A stretch of 64,000 nucleotides of DNA, from contig NZ_RCDI01000001.1 of the NCBI RefSeq assembly GCF_003675875.1, forward strand, positions 1,240,001 to 1,304,000. Reading direction: 5' to 3'. Numbering within the stretch: position 1 is the stretch's first letter; every line of letters starts with the position of its first letter. Source of the stretch: Halostella limicola (lineage in GTDB: Archaea > Halobacteriota > Halobacteria > Halobacteriales > Natronoarchaeaceae). The notes beneath the pieces are model-generated. The model saw only the letters and a list, made by a program, of their open reading frames with translations. It was not told the DNA's origin and did not search any database. The position numbers were made by a program, and so were the translations under genes. Of the stretch, positions 32,609 through 41,889 are shown in pieces.

Positions 32609-35600
32609 ATGAGCGATCACATACTCGACCACGCCGACGAGCGCACGTTGCACGGCCTCGTGAGTACGGGCGACTCCCTGTCGTGGAGTTCCGGGGTCCA
32701 CGATCCGCACGGACCGACCGACGCGGGCGAGCATCTGGGGCTCGTCTACGAGGACCGGGCGGAGCAGTTCGCGGCGGTCGTTCCGTTCGTCCGGGAGGGG
32801 ATCGAGCGCGGCGAGCGGTGCCTGTACATCGTCGACGACAACTCGCCGGAAGACGTGATCGCGGCCCTGCGGGAGGGCGGGGTCGACGTCGAGCAGGCGA
32901 TCGACTCGGACCAGCTCCTGCTGTACACTGCCGAGGAGTCGTACCTGCGGGGCGGCGAGTTCGACCTCGACGACGCCCGCGACTTCCTCCGCTCCGCGGT
33001 GGAGGAGGGGGTCGCCGAGTACGACGGGTTCCGCGTGACCGCCGAGGAGACGTGGCTCGTCGGCGACCGCGACGCGCAGGAAGCGTTCGCGGCGTGCGAA
33101 GCGCACGTCAACGACCTCCTCGACGGCGAGGCGGCGACGGCGCTCTGTCAGTACGACCGGTCCGAACTCCCGCCCGAGGTCGTCGACGACGTCATCGAGA
33201 CTCACCCCTACCTCGTCTACGACGGCATCGTCTGCCCGAACGTCTACTACACGCCGCCCGAGGAGTACTTCGGTCCCGACCGCCCGGCCCGCGAAAACGA
33301 GCGCAAACTCGAGACGCTGGTCGACCGGACCGCGGCGACGACGGCCCTCGAAACGCACGAGCGCTACCACCGGGAACTGTACGAGGCGATCGCCGACCCG
33401 GGGACGGGGTTCGAGCGGAAGGTCGAACGCCTCCTCGAACTCGGGAGCGAGCGGTTCGGCATGGAGGTCGGGTACTTCGCGCGCACCGACGACGACCGGT
33501 TCGAGATCGTCGAGGCGGTCGGCGACCACGACCGGATCGCGGCGGGCGTCGCGGACTCGATCACCGGCACGCACTGCGAGGAGCTGCTCGCGTCGCCCGG
33601 TTCCGTCTTCGTGACGGACGCGGCCGAAGCGGGCTGGACGGACGATTCCGCCTACGAGCGGTTCGGTCTCGACGCCTACTTCGCGACGACCGTCCACGTC
33701 GGCGACGAGTACGGGACGCTGTGTTTCGGGTCCGAGACGCCGCGCGAAGTCCCTTACACCGACGCAGAACGGACGTTCCTCGAACTGATGGGCCAGTGGG
33801 TGGAGTACGAGCTCGAACGCCGTCACCGCGAGGCGGCGCTCCGGGAGAGCTACCAGATCACGTCCGACCCGGAGCTCGGATTCGAGGAGAAGTTGGCGGC
33901 GCTGTTCGACCTCGGCTGCGAGCAGTTCGGCCTCGAACTGGGCGCGATGGCCACGGTCGACCCCGACGCGGACCGGTTGGAAGTCGAGTACGTCAGCGGG
34001 GACCACGAGCACTTCGAACCCGGGCTCGAACTGCCGCTGTCGGAGACGTACTGCCGGGAGGCCGTCGACCGCGGCGGCGTCGGGAGCGTGAACGATCCCG
34101 TCGAGGCCGGGCACGGCGACATCTACGTGTACGACGAACTGGACGTCGCGGCGTATCTCGGCACCTACCTCGAGGTCGAGGGCGGCGCCGATCGGACGTT
34201 CTTCTTCGTCTCCGAGCAACCGCGCGACGAGGCGTTCTCCGAGGACGAGCGCGCGTTCGAGCGGCTGATGGGCCAGTGGGTGAAGTACGAACTCGAGAAC
34301 CGGCGGCGCGAGCGGTTCCTCCGGGAGAGCTACCAGATCACGTCCGACCCGGACCGCTCGTTCGACGAGAAGCTCGAGCGGCTGCTGGAGCTCGGTCGCG
34401 ACTGGTTCGGCCTCGAGATGGGCGGGATGAACCACCTGCCCTCGTGGGACGGACCGTTCCGGCTGGAACAGGGCGTGGGGCTCGGCGTCGACGACGACGA
34501 GATACTGTGGTCCGACCCTGGCGACGGTCGGTACTGCCGGCGGACCGTCGAGGCGGAGGACCCGGTCTGCGTGGCCGACGTCCGCGGCACCGACTGGGTC
34601 GAGGACCAGATATACCAGGAGTTCGAGCTGGCGAGCTACTTCGGAACGCGGATCACCAACGGCGCCGCGCCGTACGGCACGCTCTGGTTCGGAAGCACGG
34701 AGCCGTGCGACCGGGATTTCTCGGAGACCGAGCGGACGTTCCTCGAACTGATGGGCCAGTGGGTCAGCTACGAACTCGAACGCAAGCAGCGGGAGTACTT
34801 CCAGCGGACGCTGTGTGAGGTCATGGCCGACCCGGACCGCTCGTTCGACGAGAAGCTGCAGGACCTGTTCGACCTCGGGTGCGAGCGGCTCGACCTCGAA
34901 CTCGGCGGGCTGGCTCGCATCGACCCCGCGACCGACTCGTTCGAGGTCGAGGCCGTGAGCGGCGACCACGACCACCTCGTGCCCGGCGCGGAGGTGCCGC
35001 TCTCGGAGACCTACTGTCAGCTGGCCGTCGACGACGGCGGGGCCGCCGACGTAACGAACCCCCTCGACCACGGCTACGGAAACTCCATCGCGTACGAGGA
35101 GTTCGGCGTCGAAACGTATCTGGGCAAGCGGATCGAGTTGGAGAACGACGCCGACCGGACCTTCTTCTCCGTGTCGACGGAGCCGCGCGACCGGGGGTTC
35201 TCGGACGCCGAACGGGCGTTCCACGAGCTCATGGGCGAGTGGGTCAAGTACGAACTGGAGCGCAAGCAGCGACAGCGGGCCCTCGAGGAGTCGAACGAGC
35301 GCCTCGAACAGTTCGCCTACGCGGCCTCTCACGACCTGCAGGAGCCGCTGCGGATGGTCACGAGCTACCTCCGGCTGCTCGAGCGCCGGTTCGGCGACGC
35401 CCTCGACGAGGACGGCGAGGAGTTCCTGGAGTTCGCGGTCGACGGCGCCGACCGGATGCGCGACATGATCGACGGACTGCTCGAGTACTCGCGGGTCGAA
35501 ACGCAAGGCGACCCCTTCGAACCGGTCGACCTGGACGCCGTCCTCGACGACGTGCTCACCGACCTCCAGATCCAGATCGAAGAGAGCGACGCCGATATCG

Positions 35601-35968
35601 CGGCCGACGAACTGCCGCGCGTGGAAGGCGACGGTAACCAGCTCCGGCAGGTCCTGCAGAACCTGCTCGAGAACGCGCTCACCTACAGCGGCGACGCGCC
35701 GCCGCGAGTCCACGTCGCCGCCGACCGGCGGGGCCAGGAGTGGGTGATCTCGGTTCGCGACGAGGGCATCGGCATCGACCCCGACGACCAGAGCCAGATA
35801 TTCGACGTCTTCGACCGCCTCCACGGCCGCGACGAGTACGAGGGGACGGGGATCGGGCTCGCGCTCTGTCAGCGCATCGTCGAGCGCCACGGCGGCGACA
35901 TCTGGGTCGACTCGGAACCGGGCGAGGGGGCCACGTTCTCGTTCACGCTCCCCGCGGACCGCTCCTGA
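32609..35968 (+). CDS. large sensor histidine kinase: MEDS, four GAF repeats, HisKA, HATPase
   Basis: 1119 residues from the ATG at 32609 (an ATG at 32558 would add 17). Order: MEDS (DcmR-type sensory) domain, about 35-215 (HLGLVYEDRAEQ...GERCLYIVDD); four GAF-like repeats starting near 252, 410, 571 and 734, each opening with a (E/A)...DP...F(E/D)EKL signature and closing with ELMGQWV(K/E/S)YELE; HisKA with the phospho-acceptor in YAASHDLQEPLRM near 907; HATPase with NLLENALTYS, DEGIGID and GTGIGLALCQ. No membrane helix is seen, so it is a cytoplasmic sensor. No response regulator is adjacent. The GAF repeats share long identical DNA words, so they arose recently by duplication. Confidence 0.93.
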   Translation: MSDHILDHADERTLHGLVSTGDSLSWSSGVHDPHGPTDAGEHLGLVYEDRAEQFAAVVPFVREGIERGERCLYIVDDNSPEDVIAALREGGVDVEQAIDSDQLLLYTAEESYLRGGEFDLDDARDFLRSAVEEGVAEYDGFRVTAEETWLVGDRDAQEAFAACEAHVNDLLDGEAATALCQYDRSELPPEVVDDVIETHPYLVYDGIVCPNVYYTPPEEYFGPDRPARENERKLETLVDRTAATTALETHERYHRELYEAIADPGTGFERKVERLLELGSERFGMEVGYFARTDDDRFEIVEAVGDHDRIAAGVADSITGTHCEELLASPGSVFVTDAAEAGWTDDSAYERFGLDAYFATTVHVGDEYGTLCFGSETPREVPYTDAERTFLELMGQWVEYELERRHREAALRESYQITSDPELGFEEKLAALFDLGCEQFGLELGAMATVDPDADRLEVEYVSGDHEHFEPGLELPLSETYCREAVDRGGVGSVNDPVEAGHGDIYVYDELDVAAYLGTYLEVEGGADRTFFFVSEQPRDEAFSEDERAFERLMGQWVKYELENRRRERFLRESYQITSDPDRSFDEKLERLLELGRDWFGLEMGGMNHLPSWDGPFRLEQGVGLGVDDDEILWSDPGDGRYCRRTVEAEDPVCVADVRGTDWVEDQIYQEFELASYFGTRITNGAAPYGTLWFGSTEPCDRDFSETERTFLELMGQWVSYELERKQREYFQRTLCEVMADPDRSFDEKLQDLFDLGCERLDLELGGLARIDPATDSFEVEAVSGDHDHLVPGAEVPLSETYCQLAVDDGGAADVTNPLDHGYGNSIAYEEFGVETYLGKRIELENDADRTFFSVSTEPRDRGFSDAERAFHELMGEWVKYELERKQRQRALEESNERLEQFAYAASHDLQEPLRMVTSYLRLLERRFGDALDEDGEEFLEFAVDGADRMRDMIDGLLEYSRVETQGDPFEPVDLDAVLDDVLTDLQIQIEESDADIAADELPRVEGDGNQLRQVLQNLLENALTYSGDAPPRVHVAADRRGQEWVISVRDEGIGIDPDDQSQIFDVFDRLHGRDEYEGTGIGLALCQRIVERHGGDIWVDSEPGEGATFSFTLPADRS

Positions 35969-36092
35969 GCCGGCAACCGAGGACGGGCGTTCCGGTCATC
36001 ACTGTCGGGAACGTTAGCTGGCTCTAATTACCCCTGAGACAGGTCACGCAGCGCTCACTGGCGCTTTACCATGGCCGCGTCGAAGGGGGCGT

Positions 36093-36206
36093 ATGGTAGA
36101 ACACACCCGGACACTCGGGTTCTGGGTCGCCTTCGCGCTCGGCTTGGGGACGATGATCGCCGCGGGCATCTTCTCGCTGTCCGGGCAGGCGGTGGCGTCT
36201 CCGTAG
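36093..36206 (+). pseudogene. N-terminal remnant of an APC-family amino-acid permease
   Basis: A 37-residue frame starting MVEHTRTLGFWVAFALGLG and continuing TMIAAGIFSLSGQAVA before an early TAG. GLGTMIAAGIFSLSG is the first-helix signature of APC amino-acid transporters, which are normally over 400 residues. No continuation of the transporter was found before the next gene, so this is a truncated relic. It keeps an ATG. It lies between the kinase and a potassium channel gene. Too short for certainty, but the motif is specific. Confidence 0.65.
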
Positions 36207-36256
36207 CGGGGAGAAACCGCTGACTACTCCGACTCCGCGACTCAGCCCTGACCCGC

Positions 36257-36265
36257 CTTTTAATC
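36257..36265 (+). promoter_or_regulatory. TATA box of the TrkA-type channel gene
   Basis: CTTTTAATC lies about 30 bases before the ATG at 36292, the spacing of a leaderless archaeal promoter. Confidence 0.5.
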
Positions 36266-36291
36266 AGCTGGCAGGGATATAGAGAACATCG

Positions 36292-37950
36292 ATGCGCGAA
36301 CTTCGGGACCTGGAGGGATTACACCCGAGCGACCTCACGCAACGCCAGCGGCTGTTGGTCATCTACGCGGTCGGCGTCGTCTCGGTGATCCTCCTGTACG
36401 CGTTCGTCTACAACTGGGGGATGCGCGTACTGGAGGGTCGTCCGCAGTCCATCTTCCGCTCGTTCCAGACGACCGTCGAGACGATGACGACGACGGGGTA
36501 CGGCGCGGACTCGCCGTGGGACAGGCCCGTGATGAACCTGCTCATGGTGTCGATGCAATTGACCGGCGTCATCATCGGGTTCGTCACGTTGCGAGTGCTC
36601 GTCATCCCGCTGTTCGAGCGGACGCCGCTGAACCTGGACGACCGGCTCACGACCAAGAACGACCACGTCGTCGTCGCCGAGTACCGGCGCGACACCGGCG
36701 TGTTGCTCGACGAACTCGAGGAGTTGGATGTCGACTACGTTCTCATCGAGTCCGACGAGGAGGAGGCGAAGCGCCTCTCCGACGATGGCTACCAGGCGAT
36801 TAACGGCGATCCGGAGGATCGGGAGGACCTCGAGCGCGCCACCATCGGACGAGCGGAGACCCTGATCACGGACGCCGGCGACAGCACCGCGAGTGTCGTG
36901 CTGACGGCGCTCGAGGCCAACGAGAACCTCCGGGTGATCAGCTTCACGGCCTCGGGGCGGCGCAAGGCGGCGCTCAGGGAGGTCGGCGTCGACCGGAGCG
37001 TCGCCCCGCACGCGCTCATCGGGCGGCGGCTGGCGGGGAAGGCGACGACGCCCATCACGGTCGCCGATTCAGATGCCGAAAGAGGGGTCGGCATCCGCGA
37101 GGTTCTCGTCCGGCGGGACAGCCCATTACACGGCGTCACCATCCGGGAGTCTCCGATCGCGAAGCATCCGAACCTGACGCTCGTCGCCGGATGGTTCGAC
37201 GGCGAGTTACGGATGCCGCCCTCTCCCGAGGACCGGCTCACGCCCAACGCAGTGCTGGTCGTCGCCGGCCCCGAGGGCGAGCTGGACGAGCTGTCCGGCG
37301 AATTGTCGAACGTGCGGTTGTCGAGGGCCGCGGTGCACTCGCGGATCGTCGTCGCCGGCTTCGGCGAGGGGGGTGCCGCGGCCCTCGACGCGCTACCGGA
37401 GACGGCTTCGGCGACGACCGTGGACCAGTCGGATGAGAACGGCCCCGACATCGTCGGCGACGTCACCGAACCGGACACGCTCTACGAGGCTGGTATCGAC
37501 GAGGCGTCCGCACTGGTCGTCACCGTCGACGACGACGCGACCGCGCTGATGACCGTGGCGATGGCCCGCTCCCTCTCCGACGACCTGGAGATCCTCGCGC
37601 GAGTCACCGACGCGGAGAAGGCGTCGGCGGCGTTCCGGGCGGGCGCGGACTACGTCCTCTCTGTCCAGCGAGTGAGCGCCCGGCTGGTCGCCGGGGAGGT
37701 CCACGGCGAGCGGGTCATGGACCCCACCAACCAGATCCGGCTCGTCAGGGCCGACGCCGAGCCATTCGCCGGCGAGACGCTAGGGGACCTGCGGCGGGCC
37801 CCCGACCGGGGATGGACCGTGGTCGGCGTCTCGCGCGGTGGCACCGTCCACACCGACGAACGCGTCACCGTCGAGTCGGGCGACGAGATATTCGTCGCGG
37901 GGAGCGACGAGGCGATACAGGCGTTCGAGCGGAGCGTCGCCGACTCCTGA
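36292..37950 (+). CDS. potassium channel / TrkA-N and TrkA-C (RCK) domain protein
   Basis: 552 residues. The N-terminal ~105 residues form a two-helix pore module with the K+ selectivity filter TTTGYG (about 65-70). Two tandem RCK units follow, each Rossmann (TrkA-N) plus TrkA-C. The second Rossmann fold keeps the glycine loop RIVVAGFGEGG. The first reads HVVVAEYRRDTG and has lost the GxGxxG, so only the second is likely to bind nucleotide. It gates K+ flow in response to a cytoplasmic ligand. It is next to an amino-acid permease relic and downstream of the Mrp operon and sensor kinase. Confidence 0.92.
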   Translation: MRELRDLEGLHPSDLTQRQRLLVIYAVGVVSVILLYAFVYNWGMRVLEGRPQSIFRSFQTTVETMTTTGYGADSPWDRPVMNLLMVSMQLTGVIIGFVTLRVLVIPLFERTPLNLDDRLTTKNDHVVVAEYRRDTGVLLDELEELDVDYVLIESDEEEAKRLSDDGYQAINGDPEDREDLERATIGRAETLITDAGDSTASVVLTALEANENLRVISFTASGRRKAALREVGVDRSVAPHALIGRRLAGKATTPITVADSDAERGVGIREVLVRRDSPLHGVTIRESPIAKHPNLTLVAGWFDGELRMPPSPEDRLTPNAVLVVAGPEGELDELSGELSNVRLSRAAVHSRIVVAGFGEGGAAALDALPETASATTVDQSDENGPDIVGDVTEPDTLYEAGIDEASALVVTVDDDATALMTVAMARSLSDDLEILARVTDAEKASAAFRAGADYVLSVQRVSARLVAGEVHGERVMDPTNQIRLVRADAEPFAGETLGDLRRAPDRGWTVVGVSRGGTVHTDERVTVESGDEIFVAGSDEAIQAFERSVADS

Positions 37951-38292
37951 CCGAGGCGAAGTTTCGAGCGGGCGGTCTCACGGCGCCTGCGGTTGATCGC
38001 TCACTGCTCTCTGTACCGCTCACTCCTGGCCTTGGCGTGGCCGAAGACGTCCGTCGCGTCCGGCGTCGCCTCCTCCGCCGAGTACACCGTCACCGAGCCG
38101 CCCGGATTGAAGCGGTGTCGCCGCGCGGAGTTACGGCTCTGTCGTCTCGTCCGGTCCCCCGGGATGGGGTGCTCCCGCGCTCGTGCGGTACGGTCGCGAC
38201 GTGGGACACAGATCGCTTTCGGCAGTGAACTACCGGACGGCGAGCGCCGCCGCTCACGGGTCGACGCGTCCGAAAGAAGGGAGAAAGCCGCG
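37951..38292. other. intergenic region between the channel gene and secY
   Basis: 342 bp between convergent genes, with no full gene. On the minus strand 38001-38093 reads as about 30 codons (starting at a GTG: VTVYSAEEATPDATDVFGH and on) ending in TGA, with acidic haloarchaeal-style composition. It could be the tail of a decayed gene. A pyrimidine-rich stretch at about 38266-38282 (minus strand CTTTCTCCCTTCTTTC) may terminate secY. Confidence 0.35.
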
Positions 38293-39732
38293 TTAGCCGA
38301 ACATCTGGCGCATCATCGGGTGCATCTCCATGAGCTGCTCCTCGGCGATCTCCTCGTACAGCTTGTACGTGATAGAGACCGTCAGCAGCAGCCCGGTACC
38401 GGAGACGCCGCCGATGGTGCCGAGCATGTTCGCCATGACCGCCAGCAGGCCGACGAGGGCGCCGCCGATGACGGTGACCTGCGGGATGTACCGCTCCATC
38501 ACCTTCTCGATGACGCCGACGTTCTGTCGGAAGCCGGGGATCTGCATCCCGGAGTTCTGGATCTGCTTCGCCGTGGACTCCGGGCCCATGTCGGTCGTCT
38601 CGACCCAGAAGATGGCGAAGATCGCGCCGCCGACGATCATGAACGTCAGGTCGACGCCGATGCGGATGAGTACCTGCCACGTCTCCTGGGTGACCGTCCC
38701 CGACCACCACATCCAGTCTTCCGGCCGCTGGATCGGCGCCATGTAGTAGAACAGGCCGCCGACCGGCCGTCCGTCGGAGTAGGTGCCGAGCCACCCCGGA
38801 AGGCTCATCGTGGAGTTCAGGATCCGCCCGAGGAACTGCAGGTTCGCCTGCAGCGCGCGGACGAGGATCATCGGCAGGACGCTCGCGTAGATGAGCTTGA
38901 CGGGGAAGCGACCCCGGGCGCCCTTCACGCGGGCGTGGCTGAGGGGGATCTCGACCCGGACGCTCTCGGCGTACACGACGATGCCGAAGATGAGCAGCGT
39001 CGTGATGAGCGCGAGGATCTGGCCGGGACCGAGCACCAGCGCGTACAGACCGGGGCCGGCGATCGGCCCGATGCCGATGTTGCCGACCGCGATGTTGTAC
39101 CACTGCATGAGCAGCCCCTCCGAGCCGAGCAGCCCGCCGATCAGTCGCTGGCTCACGCCGGCGATGATGAACAGGCCGATACCGCTCCCGACGCCCCACT
39201 TCGAGATGATCTCGTCCATGAACAGGATGAGGATGCCGCCGACCACGATCTGACCGAAGATGACCCACTGGGTCCCCCCCGGTCCGAGCGTGCTCCCGCC
39301 GACGTTGATCGTGCCCGCGGGCAGGAAGTTGCCGGCGAACACCATCGGCGCGGCCGTCAGCACCGTCATCACGACGACGAGCAGCTTTTGGAGGCCCTGA
39401 TAGAGGACCTGATCGCGCGGGTCGTTCGTGTCCAACCCGAGCAAGTTCGCGCCGCCGAGCAACTGCAGGACGATGCTCGCCGTGACGATCGGACCGATAC
39501 CGACCTGCAGGACCGACCCCTGCGATCCGGCGAGGATCGAGCGGAACTGCTGGTAGATGTCGCCACCGCCGCCGGTGGCCAGGCCCCAGAGCTGCACGTT
39601 CGTCAGGAAAAAGTACAGCACCAGGACGCCGGCAGTCCAGCCGAGTTTACGCTTGAACGGCACGTGCCCTTCCGGTCGCTCGACCGAGGGCATACGCGTC
39701 AGGACCGGTTCGGCAGCCTCCTTCCATCCCAT
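38293..39732 (-). CDS. secY: preprotein translocase subunit SecY
   Basis: 479 residues, ATG at 39732, ten membrane helices. It is the channel of the Sec translocon for proteins not exported by Tat. Recognisable features are the plug region, helix 2 with GIGPIVTASIVLQLLGG, the cytoplasmic loop PLSHARVKGARGRFPVKLIY that contacts ribosomes, and the C-terminal MHPMMRQMFG typical of haloarchaea. It is the last gene of the spc-type ribosomal run, 3 bases after uL15, as in most prokaryotes. Confidence 0.97.
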   Translation of the reverse strand: MGWKEAAEPVLTRMPSVERPEGHVPFKRKLGWTAGVLVLYFFLTNVQLWGLATGGGGDIYQQFRSILAGSQGSVLQVGIGPIVTASIVLQLLGGANLLGLDTNDPRDQVLYQGLQKLLVVVMTVLTAAPMVFAGNFLPAGTINVGGSTLGPGGTQWVIFGQIVVGGILILFMDEIISKWGVGSGIGLFIIAGVSQRLIGGLLGSEGLLMQWYNIAVGNIGIGPIAGPGLYALVLGPGQILALITTLLIFGIVVYAESVRVEIPLSHARVKGARGRFPVKLIYASVLPMILVRALQANLQFLGRILNSTMSLPGWLGTYSDGRPVGGLFYYMAPIQRPEDWMWWSGTVTQETWQVLIRIGVDLTFMIVGGAIFAIFWVETTDMGPESTAKQIQNSGMQIPGFRQNVGVIEKVMERYIPQVTVIGGALVGLLAVMANMLGTIGGVSGTGLLLTVSITYKLYEEIAEEQLMEMHPMMRQMFG

Positions 39733-39735
39733 GTC

Positions 39736-40227
39736 TTACTCCTCGTCTTCGTCGCCTTGGGATACGTCTTCTGGTTCGGCTTCTTCCGCCCGGTCGCTGA
39801 GCACTGCCTCGCCGCCGGCCTCCTCGATGAGCGCGCGAGCGCTCGCGGAGAACGCGTCGGCGACGACGGTGAGCTGGTTCCGGACCTGTCCGTTGCCGAG
39901 CACCTTCACGGCGTCGGCCTCGTACCCGTCCTCCACGATCTCTCGCGCGTCGAGTTCGTAGCCGTCGCCGGTCTCTTCGGCGAGACCGTCGGCGGCGTAG
40001 ACGACGGCGTCCTCGTCGAGCTTCTGGACGTCGATCTCCAGGATCTCCTCCTGGACCGACTGAGGGCGCTTGAAGCCGTGTTTGCCGAGCGGTTCGTAGT
40101 TGTGGAACTCGTGTTTGTCGCGTCCCGCGCGCCCGCGCCCGCCGCGGTGGCCGGCGCCGCGGCGGTTCTTGTGGCTACCGCCGCTGTGGGTGCGAGACCC
40201 GCGCTGACGTCGTTTCTTGCTGGTCAT
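39736..40227 (-). CDS. rpl15: 50S ribosomal protein uL15
   Basis: 163 residues from the ATG at 40227. The basic Gly-rich start (KKRRQRGSRTHSGGSHKNRR) is the uL15 extension that threads into 23S rRNA, and the C-terminal half is acidic with a tail of Asp/Glu typical of halophiles. It begins two bases after the uL30 stop (TAA-CA-ATG) with no internal Shine-Dalgarno, suggesting translation by coupling. A longer frame upstream is antisense or out-of-frame uL30. Confidence 0.95.
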   Translation of the reverse strand: MTSKKRRQRGSRTHSGGSHKNRRGAGHRGGRGRAGRDKHEFHNYEPLGKHGFKRPQSVQEEILEIDVQKLDEDAVVYAADGLAEETGDGYELDAREIVEDGYEADAVKVLGNGQVRNQLTVVADAFSASARALIEEAGGEAVLSDRAEEAEPEDVSQGDEDEE

Positions 40228-40229
40228 TG

Positions 40230-40694
40230 TTATCGCATCGCGGTGAGGAGATCGTCGATCTCCTCGGTCGTGTGTTTCCCGAGTTGGCCGCCTTCCTTCG
40301 TCGGGTGCTTGATACCCTCGTGGCCCTTCCGCGGGGCGTGCAGGCGCAGCGCCGGCGCGAGGCCCTCGTCGCGGAGCTTCGTCTCCTCGTCGATCAGGGC
40401 CGTCGCCAGCGACTCGATGTCGTCGTACTCGGTGTTCTCCGAGACCCACTCGTCGTCGACGTCGGCGTCGCCCTCGAGCGGCTCGGCGCGCTTGCGCAGG
40501 AGCGTCTCGACGACCTCCTGGCTCGGCTCGCCGTGGGCGACGTAGTCGTTGACCTTCGTGATCATCCCCTCGTACGCGGGGGTCTCGGGAACCAGCGCGC
40601 AGTGGTTCACCGAGTGGATGTTGAGCATCTCGAGCGTGTCCTGCGTGTCGCCGCTCATGTCGACTTCGCCGCGGAGTTGCACGATAGCCTTCAT
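40230..40694 (-). CDS. rpl30: 50S ribosomal protein uL30
   Basis: 154 residues from the ATG at 40694 ([11 protein letters not shown]); a tandem ATG one codon earlier (40697) overlaps the uS5 stop as ATGA, so either may be used. It is the archaeal long form of uL30, with DTLEMLNIHSVNHCALV and the C-terminal HPTKEGGQLGKHTTEEID conserved. A GAGGTGAT ribosome-binding site lies in the last uS5 codons. Confidence 0.95.
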   Translation of the reverse strand: MKAIVQLRGEVDMSGDTQDTLEMLNIHSVNHCALVPETPAYEGMITKVNDYVAHGEPSQEVVETLLRKRAEPLEGDADVDDEWVSENTEYDDIESLATALIDEETKLRDEGLAPALRLHAPRKGHEGIKHPTKEGGQLGKHTTEEIDDLLTAMR

Positions 40695-41341
40695 CATTCG
40701 ATCACCTCTCGCTGTTCGAACGCGTGCTGGGGGACGCGCGCCTCCGCCGTGTTGCGGAGCGCGTTGAACGTCGCCTTCGCGAAGTTGACCGTGGTGCGAG
40801 TGTTCCCGGAGCTGCGCGTCCAGGCGTCCTCGATGCCGGCCAGCTCGAGCACGTTACGGACCGTCTCGCCGCCCGCGAGGCCGAGACCGCGTGGGGCGGG
40901 TCGGAGCTCGACCTCGACGCTGCCGGCCTTGCCCGTGGAGCGCAGCGCGACCGTGTGGGGTCGGCCGCAGCCGCACTCCCAGGACCCGCAGCCGCGGGAG
41001 ACGTTGATGATGTTCAGCTTGGCGATGCCGATGGCCTTCTGAATGGCCGCGCCGACCTGGTCGTCGCGCCCCTCGGCGTAGCCGACGAAGCCGTCGCGGT
41101 TGCCGATGGCGACGACGCAGCGGAACTTCACGCGTCGCCCGGAGTCGGTCATCCGCTGGACCATGTTGATGTCCAGCACTTCGTCTTCGAGCCCCGGGAG
41201 GAGCTGGTCGGTGACCTCCGGCTCCTTCAGCGGGAGACCGGAGTTGAGGGCCTCTTCCATCGTCGTGATCTCGCCCTCCTGTACTTGCTTGCCGAGCCGG
41301 GTGACGGGCTCCCACCCGTCGTTGTAGTCGTTGCTGCTCAT
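40694..41341 (-). CDS. rps5: 30S ribosomal protein uS5
   Basis: 215 residues from the ATG at 41341 (ATGA overlap with uL18). The S5 dsRNA-binding motif region [19 protein letters not shown] and the later [20 protein letters not shown] are conserved. Two cysteine pairs ([12 protein letters not shown]) seen in archaeal/eukaryotic uS5 are present. It acts at the mRNA entry and decoding region of the small subunit. Confidence 0.96.
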   Translation of the reverse strand: MSSNDYNDGWEPVTRLGKQVQEGEITTMEEALNSGLPLKEPEVTDQLLPGLEDEVLDINMVQRMTDSGRRVKFRCVVAIGNRDGFVGYAEGRDDQVGAAIQKAIGIAKLNIINVSRGCGSWECGCGRPHTVALRSTGKAGSVEVELRPAPRGLGLAGGETVRNVLELAGIEDAWTRSSGNTRTTVNFAKATFNALRNTAEARVPQHAFEQREVIE

Positions 41342-41889
41342 AGCTCTTGCAGGGTTTCGCGCACTTCGTCGAAGTGCTCGGGCAGTTCGGTGGCGTCGAA
41401 GTCCCCGCTGTAGAGGGGCTCGTCGAGCTGCTCCGCGTACTCGGCGATGTGCTCGCCGCGGTTGCGCGGCCACTCGGCCAGCACGTCCTCGTTGTGGGGG
41501 ATGTCGAGGCCAGCGTCTATCGCACCTTCCTGGACGGCGAACACCTTGTTGCCGGGTGTCGCCGTGTTCAGACCGATGTCGAGGACCGCCTCCTCGAGAC
41601 CGGCGTCGAGCGCGCGCTTGCCGGCGAGGAAGCCGGTCAGGTACGCGGCGGGGAGGTTGCCCGTGGGGGCTTCCCAGCCGTGATCCTCCAGGTCGCTGGA
41701 GTGCGCGCTCGCGATCGTTTCGTCACCGTCGGGGCCGGGGGACACCAGCTGCGCCGTAGTGTGCTTGTTGCTCTTGCGAGCGACAAGCCGGGGTTTCCCG
41801 GATTTCAGCAGGCGCAACCTCTGATGGTAATCGGTCCGGACCTCGCGGCGGCGCCGCATCGGCACCTTGTATCGTGGTCCTGTCGCCAT
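41338..41889 (-). CDS. rpl18: 50S ribosomal protein uL18
   Basis: 183 residues, ATG at 41889 overlapping the eL19 stop as TAATG. The start [20 protein letters not shown] and the segment [20 protein letters not shown] are the 5S-rRNA-binding uL18 signature. With uL5 it anchors 5S rRNA in the large subunit. It overlaps uS5 by four bases. Confidence 0.96.
   Translation of the reverse strand: MATGPRYKVPMRRRREVRTDYHQRLRLLKSGKPRLVARKSNKHTTAQLVSPGPDGDETIASAHSSDLEDHGWEAPTGNLPAAYLTGFLAGKRALDAGLEEAVLDIGLNTATPGNKVFAVQEGAIDAGLDIPHNEDVLAEWPRNRGEHIAEYAEQLDEPLYSGDFDATELPEHFDEVRETLQEL

Noticed and set aside
32525-35890. Minus-strand open frame of about 1121 codons opposite the GAF kinase
   Set aside because: It is a shadow of the kinase reading frame; its apparent repeats simply mirror the GAF repeats.
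41281-41345. Frameshift between uL18 and uS5
   Set aside because: Both proteins are full length, and the junction is a normal ATGA overlap.
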